DNA of 61,296 nt from Verrucomicrobiota bacterium (GCA_019239825.1 JAFAZK010000021.1:1-61296); one strand, 5' to 3'; counted from the stretch's first letter, positions 34,796 through 44,171 are shown. Notes: a model not told the origin generated them from the letters alone. Numbers and translations are program-made.

Positions 34796-36090
34796 GTACC
34801 CTTGTTGCCGCTCTGTTGCTGGTCACTGCCCGGTTTTTCGTTACCCTGCTTTGGTTTGCTCCCGTGCCTTGGCTGGCCGCCTGGTGCCTGCGTCGCAGAA
34901 GGCTTGCCGGTGGCCACGGCAATTTTGCTTTTATCCTGTAGCTTATCGAAGCTGCTATCCGCGAGGACATCGCCAGGATTGATACCGTCAACCTGCGTTA
35001 ACCCGCCATCGGACACGCCCGGCTTTATGTTCTTCAAATGGGCAACGTCGTCTTCAATGACGTACACGAAAGAGGTCTGACCATTCTGCTGGATGGCTGA
35101 AGATGGAATTAACGTCACATCCTGCAGCGTCTCTACTAACAGACGCGCATTAACAAATTGATTGGGGAACAAGGCGAAGTCGTCATTGGCAAAACTGGCG
35201 CGGATCTTTACTGTGCCGGTAGTGGTGTCGATCTGGTTATCTACGGCAATCAGCTCGCCAGTTGCGAGTTTCTTTTGGATCGCCCGATCATAGACATCGA
35301 CGGTGAGCTTGGATCCTTTACGTAGTTGCTCCATGACCTGGCCCAAGTTGTCCTGTGCGATCGTGAATACCACCGTTATAGGTTGTATCTCGGTGATCAC
35401 CGCGAGCGGGGTTCCGCTCCCGCTAGTAGAGCTGGTTCCCGCAGTTACAAGGTTACCGGGGTCGATCGGACGTAGTCCAACCCGGCCCGGAATAGGAGCA
35501 GCGATATGACAGTACTCCACCTGCAGTTCGGCAAATGCGACTGCCCCCTCATCATTCTTTACCGTGCCCCGCTCTTGTAAAACCAGTTTCTCTTGGTCGT
35601 CCAACTGCTGCTTAGCAATACCGTTGCGCGCCCAGGCATCGCGAAAGCGCTGGAGGTCCATTTCAGCCTGGGCTAAGACGTATTGATCGCGTTGCAGCGT
35701 GCCCTGGGCCTGCGTCAGCTGCGCCTGGTACAGCCGGTCATCGATGTCGACAAGCGAGTCACCCTGCTTAACGATTTGTCCCTCTTGGTAATTCACTTTG
35801 TTTACCACCCCGGTCACCTGACTAAAAATGGAAGCGGTATAGACCGGCGTCACCGTTCCGATGGCGTCTAGATAGTCGCCGATGTTGCCCTTTTTTGCGG
35901 TGACAGTTGTGATCGTGATAGCGCCGACCACGCGGCCTTTAGGCGCTTCCTTGGGCGCGGAAACCAAGTAAAAGCCAAGCGCAAATAACCCTAGGACCAC
36001 GATCCAGATCAGCGCTCGAAAAAATCGACTCCGCTTTGGAGAGGGAGGTGGGGCGGGCTTAGCTTTTAGATTTCTTGTCTGGACACTCAT
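34792..36090 (-). CDS. RND periplasmic adaptor, MdtA-like
   Basis: A 432-residue membrane fusion protein. A membrane anchor (about 22-43) leads to lipoyl half-motifs (VTGVVNKVNYQEGQIVKQGDSLVDID and IAAPIPGRVGLRPIDPGNLVTAG), the latter being MdtA-like, then a beta-barrel. The last 30 residues are a Gly/Gln/Pro/Lys-rich tail. It is the first gene of a four-gene tripartite efflux operon: adaptor, two permeases, channel. The start overlaps one copy of a 12-bp direct repeat. Confidence 0.9.
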   Translation of the reverse strand: MSVQTRNLKAKPAPPPSPKRSRFFRALIWIVVLGLFALGFYLVSAPKEAPKGRVVGAITITTVTAKKGNIGDYLDAIGTVTPVYTASIFSQVTGVVNKVNYQEGQIVKQGDSLVDIDDRLYQAQLTQAQGTLQRDQYVLAQAEMDLQRFRDAWARNGIAKQQLDDQEKLVLQERGTVKNDEGAVAFAELQVEYCHIAAPIPGRVGLRPIDPGNLVTAGTSSTSGSGTPLAVITEIQPITVVFTIAQDNLGQVMEQLRKGSKLTVDVYDRAIQKKLATGELIAVDNQIDTTTGTVKIRASFANDDFALFPNQFVNARLLVETLQDVTLIPSSAIQQNGQTSFVYVIEDDVAHLKNIKPGVSDGGLTQVDGINPGDVLADSSFDKLQDKSKIAVATGKPSATQAPGGQPRHGSKPKQGNEKPGSDQQQSGNKGT

Positions 36091-36180
36091 TCGGTCGATG
36101 CGCTTCTACTATCCGGGTGGTTGGATCTAGCCGACCGCGAGGTGCGAAATAATGTAAGCTAGTCGCATCATTCGGTCGAT
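36088..36180 (-). promoter_or_regulatory. Direct repeat CATTCGGTCGAT before the efflux operon
   Basis: CATTCGGTCGAT occurs at 36088-36099, covering the adaptor start codon, and again at 36169-36180, 81 bp upstream. Two identical copies in a promoter region may be binding sites of a regulator or the product of a small duplication. No regulator gene is adjacent. Confidence 0.4.
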
Positions 36181-36509
36181 TTGAATTTATAAGGCGGTCT
36201 TTTCGATCTTTAGGTGCCGCGATACAAGCGGATTTTGTGCCGTTACGGTTTGCGTAGATTTTCTCGAGGGCGGCCAGTTTACGTGCTGATCGATAAGCTC
36301 TTAGCATCGTGCAAACCGCATTGAAGATAAAACTCATTCTGCAGTGTGCATGATGGGTAACCGTGGGCTTGTCAGCCTTACTGCGAAGCGGTTATACAGA
36401 ACAGCCCAGGGTTTTAACCCTGGGTGGGATTCTGTATAACCACTTTGCGGTAAACACCCCGTAGACTCATCCCAGAAACATCGTTCCGTGGAATGGCAAG
36501 GCAACGAAA
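36181..36509. repeat. Gap with a long hairpin (36382-36450)
   Basis: The rest of the 419-bp gap between glcF and the efflux adaptor holds no supported gene. At 36390-36441 GGTTATACAGAA pairs with TTCTGTATAACC, enclosing a second stem CCCAGGGTT/AACCCTGGG. The outer flanks (CTGCGAAGC versus CCGCAAAGT in reverse) extend the dyad to about 36382-36450. The core belongs to the same family as the inverted repeat at 3317-3505. It could also stop transcription from glcF. Confidence 0.7.
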
Positions 36510-37904
36510 TCAGAGACGAACGCCACGAATCGCCGCGTCAACGAGCTCTATGCCGTGATGAACGGACACGTTGCGTCCTGCCCGAGCCAGGGAAGATTGA
36601 AGCTGGAGTAGGCAGCCGGGGTTGCTGGATACGACCATGTCCGGGTTTACGCTGGTGACGTGAGCAGCCTTGCGGTCGCCGAGTTCAGCGGCAGTTTCGG
36701 GCTGGACAAGGTTATAGATACCGGCGGAACCGCAGCAGACGGCTGCTTCGGGGATTTCCAAGATTTCAAGGTTCGGGATTCGGCCCAGCACAGTGCGCGG
36801 TTGTGAGCGCACGCGTTGTGCATGTTGAAGGTGACAGGCGTCGTGGTAAGCGACCCGAATCGGCCTATCGCCAGTTGAAGCGTTGGTGGATAATGGACTC
36901 AGCGGCGCACGCGGCTCGAGCTCGGCTAAGAACTCCAGGATGTCACGGCACTTGGCCGAGAACGCTTTTGCTCGTTCGGCGTATTCCGGGTCGTCCCGCA
37001 GCAAATATCCGTAGTCTTTCACGGTCGATCCGCAACCGGCGGCGTTGATGATAATGGTATCCACCTCGGCTTTCTCGAATAGATCGATCGTCCGGCGGGC
37101 AAGCTTAACCGCTTTTTCTTCTTCGCCCGTGTGGACCAGCAAGGCCCCGCAACAAGATTGAGCTGCAGGGGCAACCACTTCGCATCCTTCCGCGGCCAAT
37201 ACCCGAGCCGTTGCCGCATTGACCTGCGGGAAAAACACCTGTTGTACGCAACCAAGCATCAGCCCGACTCGTCGCCGGCGTTCACCTTGTGCGGGGAGCA
37301 GCTCAGGAACTTTTTCCGGCGCCGGGACCTGGGGTAAAAGTGTTTCCATAGCCTGAAGCCGCTTGGGCAGCAGCTTCGGGATACCAATTCGCCGCACCAG
37401 AGCCTGTAGGCCGCTCGTCTGATAGAGACGCAACGGCAAAGCGAGTAGACTTAGCCGCTCTGGGTGCGTAAAAGTGCTGAACAAGAATTGGCGAAATCCT
37501 TTCTCAGAGGAGGAACGGGTGTAACGACGTTCGATCTGCGCTCTAGTGGCTTCAATCAGCTTGCTGTAATCGACTCCAGACGGGCAGGCCGTCATGCAAG
37601 CCATGCAACCGAGGCACGCATCGAAATGGCTTACCCAGGTTTGATTGATGGCTGCGTCACCTTCAGCCGCCATCTTCATGAGATAGATACGGCCCCGCGG
37701 CGAATCCATCTCTTCTTTCCAGAGGATATACGTCGGGCAGACCGGTAGACAGAATCCGCAATGAACGCATTGGTCGATTAGTTCGCCCGCAGGCGGATGA
37801 TGCGCATCATAGGCGCTTTTTCTTGTGGGATTCGCTTCACCGTTAAGGGCGTTCTCGCGCGTTCCCACGGTTCCCGCTCGTTCCTCGATTGACTCACTCA
37901 TCAA
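36510..37904 (-). CDS. glcF: Glycolate oxidase iron-sulfur subunit GlcF
   Basis: A 464-residue GlcF. Two 4Fe-4S ferredoxin motifs (CVHCGFCLPVCP and CLGCMACMTACP) are followed by two cysteine-rich CCG domains (SCCGALLVHTGEE and VCCGSAGIYNL). It accepts electrons from the flavin subunits GlcD and GlcE and passes them to the quinone pool. Its start overlaps the glcE stop by 4 bp. Normal length (about 400-460). Confidence 0.93.
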   Translation of the reverse strand: MMSESIEERAGTVGTRENALNGEANPTRKSAYDAHHPPAGELIDQCVHCGFCLPVCPTYILWKEEMDSPRGRIYLMKMAAEGDAAINQTWVSHFDACLGCMACMTACPSGVDYSKLIEATRAQIERRYTRSSSEKGFRQFLFSTFTHPERLSLLALPLRLYQTSGLQALVRRIGIPKLLPKRLQAMETLLPQVPAPEKVPELLPAQGERRRRVGLMLGCVQQVFFPQVNAATARVLAAEGCEVVAPAAQSCCGALLVHTGEEEKAVKLARRTIDLFEKAEVDTIIINAAGCGSTVKDYGYLLRDDPEYAERAKAFSAKCRDILEFLAELEPRAPLSPLSTNASTGDRPIRVAYHDACHLQHAQRVRSQPRTVLGRIPNLEILEIPEAAVCCGSAGIYNLVQPETAAELGDRKAAHVTSVNPDMVVSSNPGCLLQLQSSLARAGRNVSVHHGIELVDAAIRGVRL

Positions 37905-39331
37905 ATTCCTCCCACGAACCGGCCCGGATTCAGTGTTTTTCGGGTGTCAAATTGTTGCTTTACACTCCGCATCAGAGCCAGGGCGTCGCCAGGATTACCC
38001 CAGGTTTCGATTTCCGGAATTTCGGGTGATCGATACTGGACCATTAACGATCCGCCGGCCGCCTCGAGTTGGGAACGCAGCTTCTGCACCACTTGTTGAA
38101 TGGCATTGGCCTCGGCGGGCCCAAAGCGGATCCAACCCAGGCCGGTTCCTTGAATGACCGCACTCCAATGCACATTCAAAGGCTCGGCTAAGTCGCGAAG
38201 CTGCTGGCAGGTGTTTGCGATCGAGCCTGGAATAATGCTGAATTTGACGATGGCAGCCGGTTGTGAATCCTGGGCCGACAGCGCATCTCCTTGCGTCGAT
38301 GTTGTCTGTCCCGAGAGCGAGGCAGCGTTCCACGGTTCCGACCGATTCGATCTCGCCGCTCCAAAGAGGTGTTGGCGGGCGTACCAGACATCGTCGTTAG
38401 AATGAGTTTCAGTAGCCGGCGCTGCTAGTTTTCGCAGGGTCTCGGTCTGGGCTGCGAGTCCTGCTTCAGTTCCATCGAAGCGAATGTCTACCTCGGGTTG
38501 TGCGCCGGAGTTAAACCGTACCTGTAGTCCGCTGTGGGCCAGCTTCGAATCCTGTATTGCCAACACCAATCGATTAGCATCCGCCGCGTCTCGCGCCACA
38601 AAGGTAAACGACCTGACTTGGTGAGGAAGAGGATGCAGCCGGAATACCGCACGAGTAATCACACCTAACGTGCCCAGCGCTCCGGTAACAAGTTTGGGCA
38701 AGTCGTAGCCGGCAACATTCTTTACGACTTTGCCGCCGCTAGAAGCCAACGTGCCGTCTGGCAGAGCGATCGTCGCGCCGATGATCAGATCGCGAAGGCC
38801 GCCGTATCGAATTCGCAATGTCCCGCTATCGTTCGTTGAAAGGAGACCGCCGACGGTCGTGTGCTCTGGCCACAACGGGTCGATCGCAATGCGTTGTGCA
38901 TGCTGAGCCAGCGTATCCTGGAGTGTTCCGATCATGCATCCCGCTTCAACGCTGACGGTTAAATCAGCCCAAGCATGTTCAATCACTCGATTCAATCGGG
39001 TAGTCGAAAGCACCAGGTCGGCTCGGGTTGGAGGATTGCCCCAACCGAGCTTCGAACCGCTGCCGCGCGGAATGACGCTAAGGCCAGCTGAATCCGCGTA
39101 ACGCAAAGCCGTAGCGAGTTCGACTTCGTTGACCGGCTCGAATACCATCGTGGGCTGAACCCCGGCGATGCGGTCATCGGGACCGGCATCGCGCCACTGG
39201 TCCGGGCTGCCGACGGTTCGCAATTTGTCCCATGGATTTGCCACCCCTGTGTCCGCGCCGGTAGCACCGTTCCCAGCTCCCGCGCCCGCGGGAGCGTTTC
39301 CGGCGTTCTCGGCGTTAGCTAAAGGTGTCAT
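37901..39331 (-). CDS. glcE: Glycolate oxidase FAD-binding subunit GlcE
   Basis: A 476-residue FAD-binding PCMH-type protein. The ATG at 39331 lies 1 bp from the glcD stop and is much better than the upstream ATG at 39499, which would overlap glcD by 167 bp. FAD contacts include IPRGSGSKLGWGNPP and GGKVVKNVAGYDLPKL. An Ala/Gly/Asn-rich N-terminal tail of about 30 residues and an insertion of about 60 residues in the middle (around 320-380) make it longer than typical GlcE (about 350-400). It forms the oxidase with GlcD and GlcF. Confidence 0.88.
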   Translation of the reverse strand: MTPLANAENAGNAPAGAGAGNGATGADTGVANPWDKLRTVGSPDQWRDAGPDDRIAGVQPTMVFEPVNEVELATALRYADSAGLSVIPRGSGSKLGWGNPPTRADLVLSTTRLNRVIEHAWADLTVSVEAGCMIGTLQDTLAQHAQRIAIDPLWPEHTTVGGLLSTNDSGTLRIRYGGLRDLIIGATIALPDGTLASSGGKVVKNVAGYDLPKLVTGALGTLGVITRAVFRLHPLPHQVRSFTFVARDAADANRLVLAIQDSKLAHSGLQVRFNSGAQPEVDIRFDGTEAGLAAQTETLRKLAAPATETHSNDDVWYARQHLFGAARSNRSEPWNAASLSGQTTSTQGDALSAQDSQPAAIVKFSIIPGSIANTCQQLRDLAEPLNVHWSAVIQGTGLGWIRFGPAEANAIQQVVQKLRSQLEAAGGSLMVQYRSPEIPEIETWGNPGDALALMRSVKQQFDTRKTLNPGRFVGGI

Positions 39332-39332
39332 A

Positions 39333-40781
39333 TCAGAAGCGCTCGGCGACCCCAGCGAGCTCCAGAGGATGGGGATGGTATTCCCCTGGTTGTTCGCCGC
39401 AGAGGCGGGGGCGCGGGAAAACCTTTGTCGGGTTGGCCAATAGTTTTGGATCGAACGCGCACCGGACGCGCTGCATGGTTTCGAGGTCGGGTTCAGCAAA
39501 CATTTTTTCCATCATCATCTTTTTCTCTTCGCCGACACCATGCTCGCCGGTAATCGAACCGCCAGCCTCAATGCAAAGCTCCAGGATGCGGTTCGCCAGC
39601 ACTTCGGCGGCATGTTCTTGGCCTGCGATGCGCCGATCGTAAAGGACTAGCGGATGCAGGTTCCCGTCGCCGGCGTGAAATACATTGGCGACTCTGATTC
39701 CGGCTTCCAAACCCAGGCGCTCGATTTCGCTCATCAAACGGGGCAGTGCCGTCCGTGGGATGACACCATCCTGTACAATATAGTTAGGCGAGATCCGGCC
39801 AACGGCTGCGAAGGCGGCTTTGCGACCCTTCCATACCAGAGCACGTTCGGCGTCGGTTTGGGCCACACGAATTTCTGTGGCGCCACATTTCCGACAGATA
39901 ATGTCGACCTGCTGCATCAGCGCTTCGACTTCGGCGGTCGGTCCGTCGAGCTCAACTAGCAGAAGGCCGCCGCAGTTGGGATAGTTGGCATGAACAGCAG
40001 CTTCAGCGGCTTGGATAGCGAGGTTATCCATCATTTCGATAGCAGCCGGTAACATTCCGGCCCCAATGATCTCGCTCACCGCCGCGCCGGCTTCGATGGT
40101 TGAACCGAATGCGGCCAGGCAAGTGTGGATACATTCAGGCCGTTTCACGATGCGGAGCGTGATTTTGGTGGCGATGCCCAAAGTCCCTTCGGAGCCAACA
40201 AACACGCCAGCCAGGTCGTACCCCGGCGCGTCGAGAGCTTTAGCGCCTAAATGGGCCAGCGAGCCATCGGGAAGGACGACCTCGAGTCCGAGCACGTGCG
40301 TTGTAGTGAATCCGTATTTCAAACAGTGTGCGCCGCCTGCGTTTTCGGCCACATTTCCGCCGATGCTGCAAACCGATTGAGAGGACGGATCCGGCGCGTA
40401 GAAAAATCCGTTGGCGGCAACTTGTTCGGTTACTTCCAAATTAATGACCCCAGGTTCGACTACCATGCGGGCGTTTGGTAAATCGACCTCGAGAATCCGA
40501 TTCATTCTCGCGGTACTGATGACGACCCCGTCTTTCACGGGCAGCGCGCCACCGCTCAGTCCTGTACCAGAACCGCGCGCGACGAATGGAATTCCGGCCT
40601 CATAACAAACACGAACAATACCCTGCACCTGTTCCGTTGTGCTCGGCAGCAGAACGGCGTCCGGCAACACCCGAAAGTTGGTGAGACCGTCGCACTCATA
40701 CGTTTTTAATTGTTCGGGTGAGGTGATCAGGCCGCGATCGCCAGTGATAGCGCGCAGTTTTTGAAGGATACGGGGGTCCAC
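39333..40781 (-). CDS. glcD: Glycolate oxidase catalytic subunit GlcD
   Basis: A 482-residue FAD-linked oxidase. PFVARGSGTGLSGGALP and the GGNVAENAGGAHCLKYG segment bind FAD; HAGDGNLHPLVLYD and GSITGEHGVGEEKK are the C-terminal signature. It oxidises glycolate (or D-lactate) to glyoxylate. It is the first gene of glcDEF. No glcC-like regulator lies next to it. The upstream gap carries a GACGAGGACGAG repeat. Confidence 0.92.
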   Translation of the reverse strand: MDPRILQKLRAITGDRGLITSPEQLKTYECDGLTNFRVLPDAVLLPSTTEQVQGIVRVCYEAGIPFVARGSGTGLSGGALPVKDGVVISTARMNRILEVDLPNARMVVEPGVINLEVTEQVAANGFFYAPDPSSQSVCSIGGNVAENAGGAHCLKYGFTTTHVLGLEVVLPDGSLAHLGAKALDAPGYDLAGVFVGSEGTLGIATKITLRIVKRPECIHTCLAAFGSTIEAGAAVSEIIGAGMLPAAIEMMDNLAIQAAEAAVHANYPNCGGLLLVELDGPTAEVEALMQQVDIICRKCGATEIRVAQTDAERALVWKGRKAAFAAVGRISPNYIVQDGVIPRTALPRLMSEIERLGLEAGIRVANVFHAGDGNLHPLVLYDRRIAGQEHAAEVLANRILELCIEAGGSITGEHGVGEEKKMMMEKMFAEPDLETMQRVRCAFDPKLLANPTKVFPRPRLCGEQPGEYHPHPLELAGVAERF

Positions 40782-40854
40782 GGGTAAATCAGCGTAGTGC
40801 GGGGGCGCGGGAACGTCAACGGGGTCGGGGGCCTTCCGACCCGCATAATCGTCC

Positions 40855-40980
40855 CTCGTACTCGTCGTCGTCCTCGAAAGCCTTTTTCTCCCAGGGCTTA
40901 CGTTCTATCCCCCTTCGACTGTCCGGGTACGTGCTCGATCCGTGATTCACCCCACGGTCCCGCTTCGAGGACGAGGACGA
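40855..40980. repeat. 'TCGTCCTCGAA' inverted repeat next to the exporter stop
   Basis: CTCGTACTCGTCGTCGTCCTCGAA (24 bp; 40855-40878) has an inverted partner at 40963-40980 (core TTCGAGGACGAGGACGA). The repeat ends exactly where the exporter stop codon begins (40981). It is the same family as 9366-9396. Confidence 0.65.
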
Positions 40981-41880
40981 TTAAGCGGAGCCCCGATCTC
41001 CTCCGGCCTCTGGCCGATGCAGCGCGACTCCTGCGACGACCAAGGCCAGCCCGAGAAGTTGCAGCCCGGATGCAAGCTGGCGTAGGACTAGGATTCCCAT
41101 CGCCGTGGCCACGGCGGGGAGGATGGATAGCAGCAGAGAGAAGCTGGCGGCTGGCAGCCTTTTCATCGCGAGTTGGTCACAAACGTAGGGAATCACCGAC
41201 GACGAGATGCCGACACCGGCAGCGGCGAGTAAGAGAGCCGGGTTCAAAAATGCGACAGCGGCATCGCGAATCCCGATCGGAACAATGGTTATCATTGCAA
41301 TCAGCATGGCTGAACCGATGGCATCGGCTCCCGCGATGACGCCGCTCGAAGCGATCGTATGGCCGATCGAAACATACAACATGAACAGTGCGCAATTGGC
41401 GAAGGCGAAGAGGTAGCCGATCAGCGCCTCCTGAATCTCGATACGGGTAAGGAAATAGACTCCGGCCATAGCCAGACCTAGACTGACAAAGTTGCGAGCG
41501 GTTCGGAATCGGGACACGGCTAGGATAATCGGACCGAGAAATTCGATGGCGCCCACAGTGCCCAAAGGCAGCACCGAGATCGACAGATAGAAACAGCTGT
41601 TCATTGCGGCCAGGACAACGCCGAAGGCAATGAGGCGGCGTTGATCCCGCCGGTTCAATGCTCGGAAGGCCCGCCAAGGTTTTCGAAACAGAGCAAAGAC
41701 TGCCGCGGCCGTAGCGATCCGTAACCAGGCTACGCCAAGCGGTGCGACTCGGTGGAATAACACCGCCGCGAAGGCAGGACCCAGGTAGTGAAAGATCGCG
41801 CTGATCAGGAAGAAACAAAGTGGCGGGCACCGCGAGAGACGTGTCTCCAGGCTAGTCGCGGGCGAAACCTTGCAGCTCAT
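40981..41880 (-). CDS. EamA-family transporter, RhtA-like amino-acid exporter
   Basis: A 299-residue inner-membrane protein with about ten helices and two EamA halves. LGTVGAIEFLGPIILAV and SSVIPYVCDQLAMKRLPAASFSLLLSILPAVAT match the RhtA group that exports threonine and homoserine. It is divergent from an Lrp/AsnC regulator, which supports an amino-acid substrate. The stop codon touches a repeat. Confidence 0.87.
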   Translation of the reverse strand: MSCKVSPATSLETRLSRCPPLCFFLISAIFHYLGPAFAAVLFHRVAPLGVAWLRIATAAAVFALFRKPWRAFRALNRRDQRRLIAFGVVLAAMNSCFYLSISVLPLGTVGAIEFLGPIILAVSRFRTARNFVSLGLAMAGVYFLTRIEIQEALIGYLFAFANCALFMLYVSIGHTIASSGVIAGADAIGSAMLIAMITIVPIGIRDAAVAFLNPALLLAAAGVGISSSVIPYVCDQLAMKRLPAASFSLLLSILPAVATAMGILVLRQLASGLQLLGLALVVAGVALHRPEAGGDRGSA

Positions 41881-41883
41881 TTT

Positions 41884-41961
41884 CCACTTTAAGTGGAGTT
41901 AAATAGGCTGGTCTATATCGGAATGGTTACTACCTTGGGATACTTATTTCCAAGTTGGAAA
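41884..41961. promoter_or_regulatory. Two dyads in the exporter-lrp intergenic region
   Basis: CCACTTTAAGTGG (41884-41896) is a 13-bp dyad just before the exporter start, and TTTCCAAGTTGGAAA (41947-41961) is a 15-bp dyad further upstream in A/T-rich DNA. Lrp/AsnC proteins often bind such A/T-rich dyads in arrays. They probably control the divergent pair. Confidence 0.5.
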
Positions 41962-42131
41962 AGTAATTTGAAAAAAATCTTCAATACGAAAAGTTTCTAT
42001 TTGGCAAACGTGGTGTTATGAGCGGCAGTGTATGGCAGCGTATATATGGAATCGCGTTTTGACACTGGAGTTTTTAACGGCTTCGCCATCGCCGACGGCC
42101 TCCCAAAGAACGTTGAGGTAGGACACGTTCC

Positions 42132-42632
42132 ATGAAGAATTTTCAGATCGGTAATCTCACTCTGGACCCGCGGGACCTTGCTATCTTGAAGTGTCTTCAG
42201 AGGGATCCACGACTAGGGATTAGCGAGCTTGCCCGGCAAGTCGAGTTGTCGGCTCCGACTGTCCGGGAGCGATTGCAACGTTTGGTGGAGACTGGGGTGA
42301 TACGCTGCTGGTGGATGGAGATCGATCCAAAGGCGCTGGGTTACCCGATCTGTGTCTATATTCGAGTTCGTCCCATGCCAGGACAGCTGAATAGGATAGC
42401 GGCGCTAGCTAACGAGTTACCACAAGTGGTCGAAGCGCACCGCGTTACGGGGGAAGATTGTTTCATCATTAAGGCTTACATCAAGGCGCTGGAGAACCTG
42501 GATGAGCTATTGGACCGGTTCCTGGCTTTTGGACAGACCACGACGTCGATTGTTCAGTCGTCACCGGTGCCGCAACGAGGGCTGCCAGTTCCGGTTAGTA
42601 GGGGAGCACGGAAGATCTCACGCAAAGGGTGA
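42132..42632 (+). CDS. Lrp/AsnC-family transcriptional regulator
   Basis: A 166-residue Lrp/AsnC protein. It has the helix-turn-helix RDLAILKCLQRDPRLGISELARQVELSAPTVRERLQRLVETGVI and the RAM ligand domain (VVEAHRVTGEDCFIIKAYIKALENLDELLD). A GAGGTAGGA ribosome site precedes the ATG. It is divergent from the RhtA-like exporter and would induce it when amino acids accumulate. The stop codon TGA (42630-42632) is the first part of a GAATGGACGCG repeat. Confidence 0.9.
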   Translation: MKNFQIGNLTLDPRDLAILKCLQRDPRLGISELARQVELSAPTVRERLQRLVETGVIRCWWMEIDPKALGYPICVYIRVRPMPGQLNRIAALANELPQVVEAHRVTGEDCFIIKAYIKALENLDELLDRFLAFGQTTTSIVQSSPVPQRGLPVPVSRGARKISRKG

Positions 42633-42965
42633 CCACGAATGGACGCGAATATGAAACGCGAATAGGCGCGAAGGAAGAGTAACCGGCCGTGGCCCAATTC
42701 ACCAAGGTGAAATGAACGGGTGAATGGATACGTGCTTGCAGCCTATTAAGTAGCAGTTAGCTCTTCATCCTCTGAAACTCGCCGATTGCGATCCATATGT
42801 AGTGAGTGGAGGCCGCTAGTGGGCGTCAAGAAAACAGAAAAGCGACAGCATCGCTAGACGAGCAATCGAAAGCGAACAAACGCTCTCCTAGAGCGTAGGT
42901 AAAAATAGGCTCCCGCGCCTGATCGAAATACTCCGAGTCGTTGCCAGCTCGCCAGATGTGGGTTT
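42631..42965. repeat. GAATGGACGCG repeat, then an empty gap
   Basis: The repeat ACCACGAATGGACGCGAAT, followed by degenerate copies (GAAACGCGAATAGGCGCGAAG), occupies about 42632-42672, beginning at the Lrp stop. The rest of the 333-bp gap to the next gene shows no gene or clear signal. Confidence 0.6.
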
Positions 42966-43964
42966 ATGAAAACATTACGAACAATAGGAGCTTTGTCTCT
43001 TGCTCTGGCTTCGTTAGGTCATACTGCCCTTGACGTTCCCGGGCTTAAACCCTGTCCGACGGGCGTCTATGTTGTCCTGCCTGACGATGACCCTGCCTTG
43101 ACGTTCCGGGTCTGTTGGTCTGACCCTAACATAAGAGGGGTCTTGTTACGCGCTCAATGGAGCTCAGTCGAGCCAGCCCAGGGAGTGTTTGACTGGAGTT
43201 ATTTTGATGCCGGAATCGCTCTTTGCCGAACCTACAACAAGTTAGCGCAACTACAGATTAATTGTGGACTACTTGCTCCGACTTGGGTCTATACGAACGG
43301 TGCTACTATCTGGTATCCAACATCGGGCGGACAAATGCCATGTCCTTGGTGTCCGGTGATGCAGTCTAGCATTTCTGAGCTAATCGCAGCGTTTGGCTCG
43401 AGGTACGACAGCAATCCGACCGTCACGAGTGTGACGATGTGGGCTGGAGGAAAAAACTTAGAATGCTTCTTCGCTCAGACCCAGGATGAGATCGATGCAT
43501 TACAAGCTGCCGGCGGCCCATCCGTGTGGGCCAATGCTTCAAAGAGAATCATTGCGATGTTTGCCGCAGCTTTTCCAACCACCCAGCTGTATCTAGCCTG
43601 CGGGAACGCTTTTTCTGAAGACATTGCTACGATGACGAGAGTTGCCCTCTGGGCGCGGGCTACTTATAAGCGTCGAATCGGCCTGCAATCAAACGCACTC
43701 TCGGTTCACTATCCGTGTTTCACCCCGTCGGCTGGCTACATCGACTTCCCTCACACAACCATCCCCATGGATAAAGTCCGTTGGATAGGCTATCAGATGG
43801 TCGCTCCAATAAGAGGTCAAAGGATGGAAGGTGAAACGTTGGCGGAGTGCCTCCAAAATGCGTTAAATTGTAACGCTGATTGGGTGCAAATTTACCCGGG
43901 AGATCCCGGGACCGATCCGGGAGAGAGCTCAATTATCGCTTTTAACGCAGCCGTCGATGGATAG
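42966..43964 (+). CDS. Secreted TIM-barrel glycosidase-like protein
   Basis: A 332-residue protein with a signal peptide (MKTLRTIGALSLALASLGHTA). The fold pattern IRGVLLRAQWSSVEPAQGVFDWSYFDAGIALC resembles the beta-strand 1-2 region of GH42- or GH5-type TIM barrels. Later segments include AWVYTNGATIWYP-like residues and VTSVTMWAGGKNLECFFAQ, which may hold one catalytic glutamate. The family is not certain and a non-catalytic sugar-binding role is possible. It is exported to the periplasm or outside. Confidence 0.6.
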   Translation: MKTLRTIGALSLALASLGHTALDVPGLKPCPTGVYVVLPDDDPALTFRVCWSDPNIRGVLLRAQWSSVEPAQGVFDWSYFDAGIALCRTYNKLAQLQINCGLLAPTWVYTNGATIWYPTSGGQMPCPWCPVMQSSISELIAAFGSRYDSNPTVTSVTMWAGGKNLECFFAQTQDEIDALQAAGGPSVWANASKRIIAMFAAAFPTTQLYLACGNAFSEDIATMTRVALWARATYKRRIGLQSNALSVHYPCFTPSAGYIDFPHTTIPMDKVRWIGYQMVAPIRGQRMEGETLAECLQNALNCNADWVQIYPGDPGTDPGESSIIAFNAAVDG

Positions 43965-44171
43965 CATGGCTGCCGCGGTCTTTTCCCAACGTGCATGGGC
44001 TTGGTCGAATAAAGTTGTAAATTCAAGGATACCGGCATTGTTCTGTCGCGATCGATGGCCCTGGGTGGAGGACTCGAGCAAATCAGAAGCCTGAACGCTT
44101 CATTCCAGTGAAACCGCCGGATCTGAAACCATAAGTAGTGAATGAGAGGCCGATGATCTGGGCTGTCACCA

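Noticed and set aside
36059..36337. Minus-strand frame overlapping the efflux adaptor start
   Set aside because: It covers the adaptor promoter region, lacks a family match and overlaps the real gene start.
37901..39499. GlcE starting at 39499
   Set aside because: It would overlap glcD by 167 bp; the ATG at 39331 is adjacent to the glcD stop and begins before the conserved part.
40797..41339. 180-residue plus-strand frame opposite the exporter
   Set aside because: It lies antisense to a clear EamA gene and has an Arg/Pro-rich composition typical of shadow frames.
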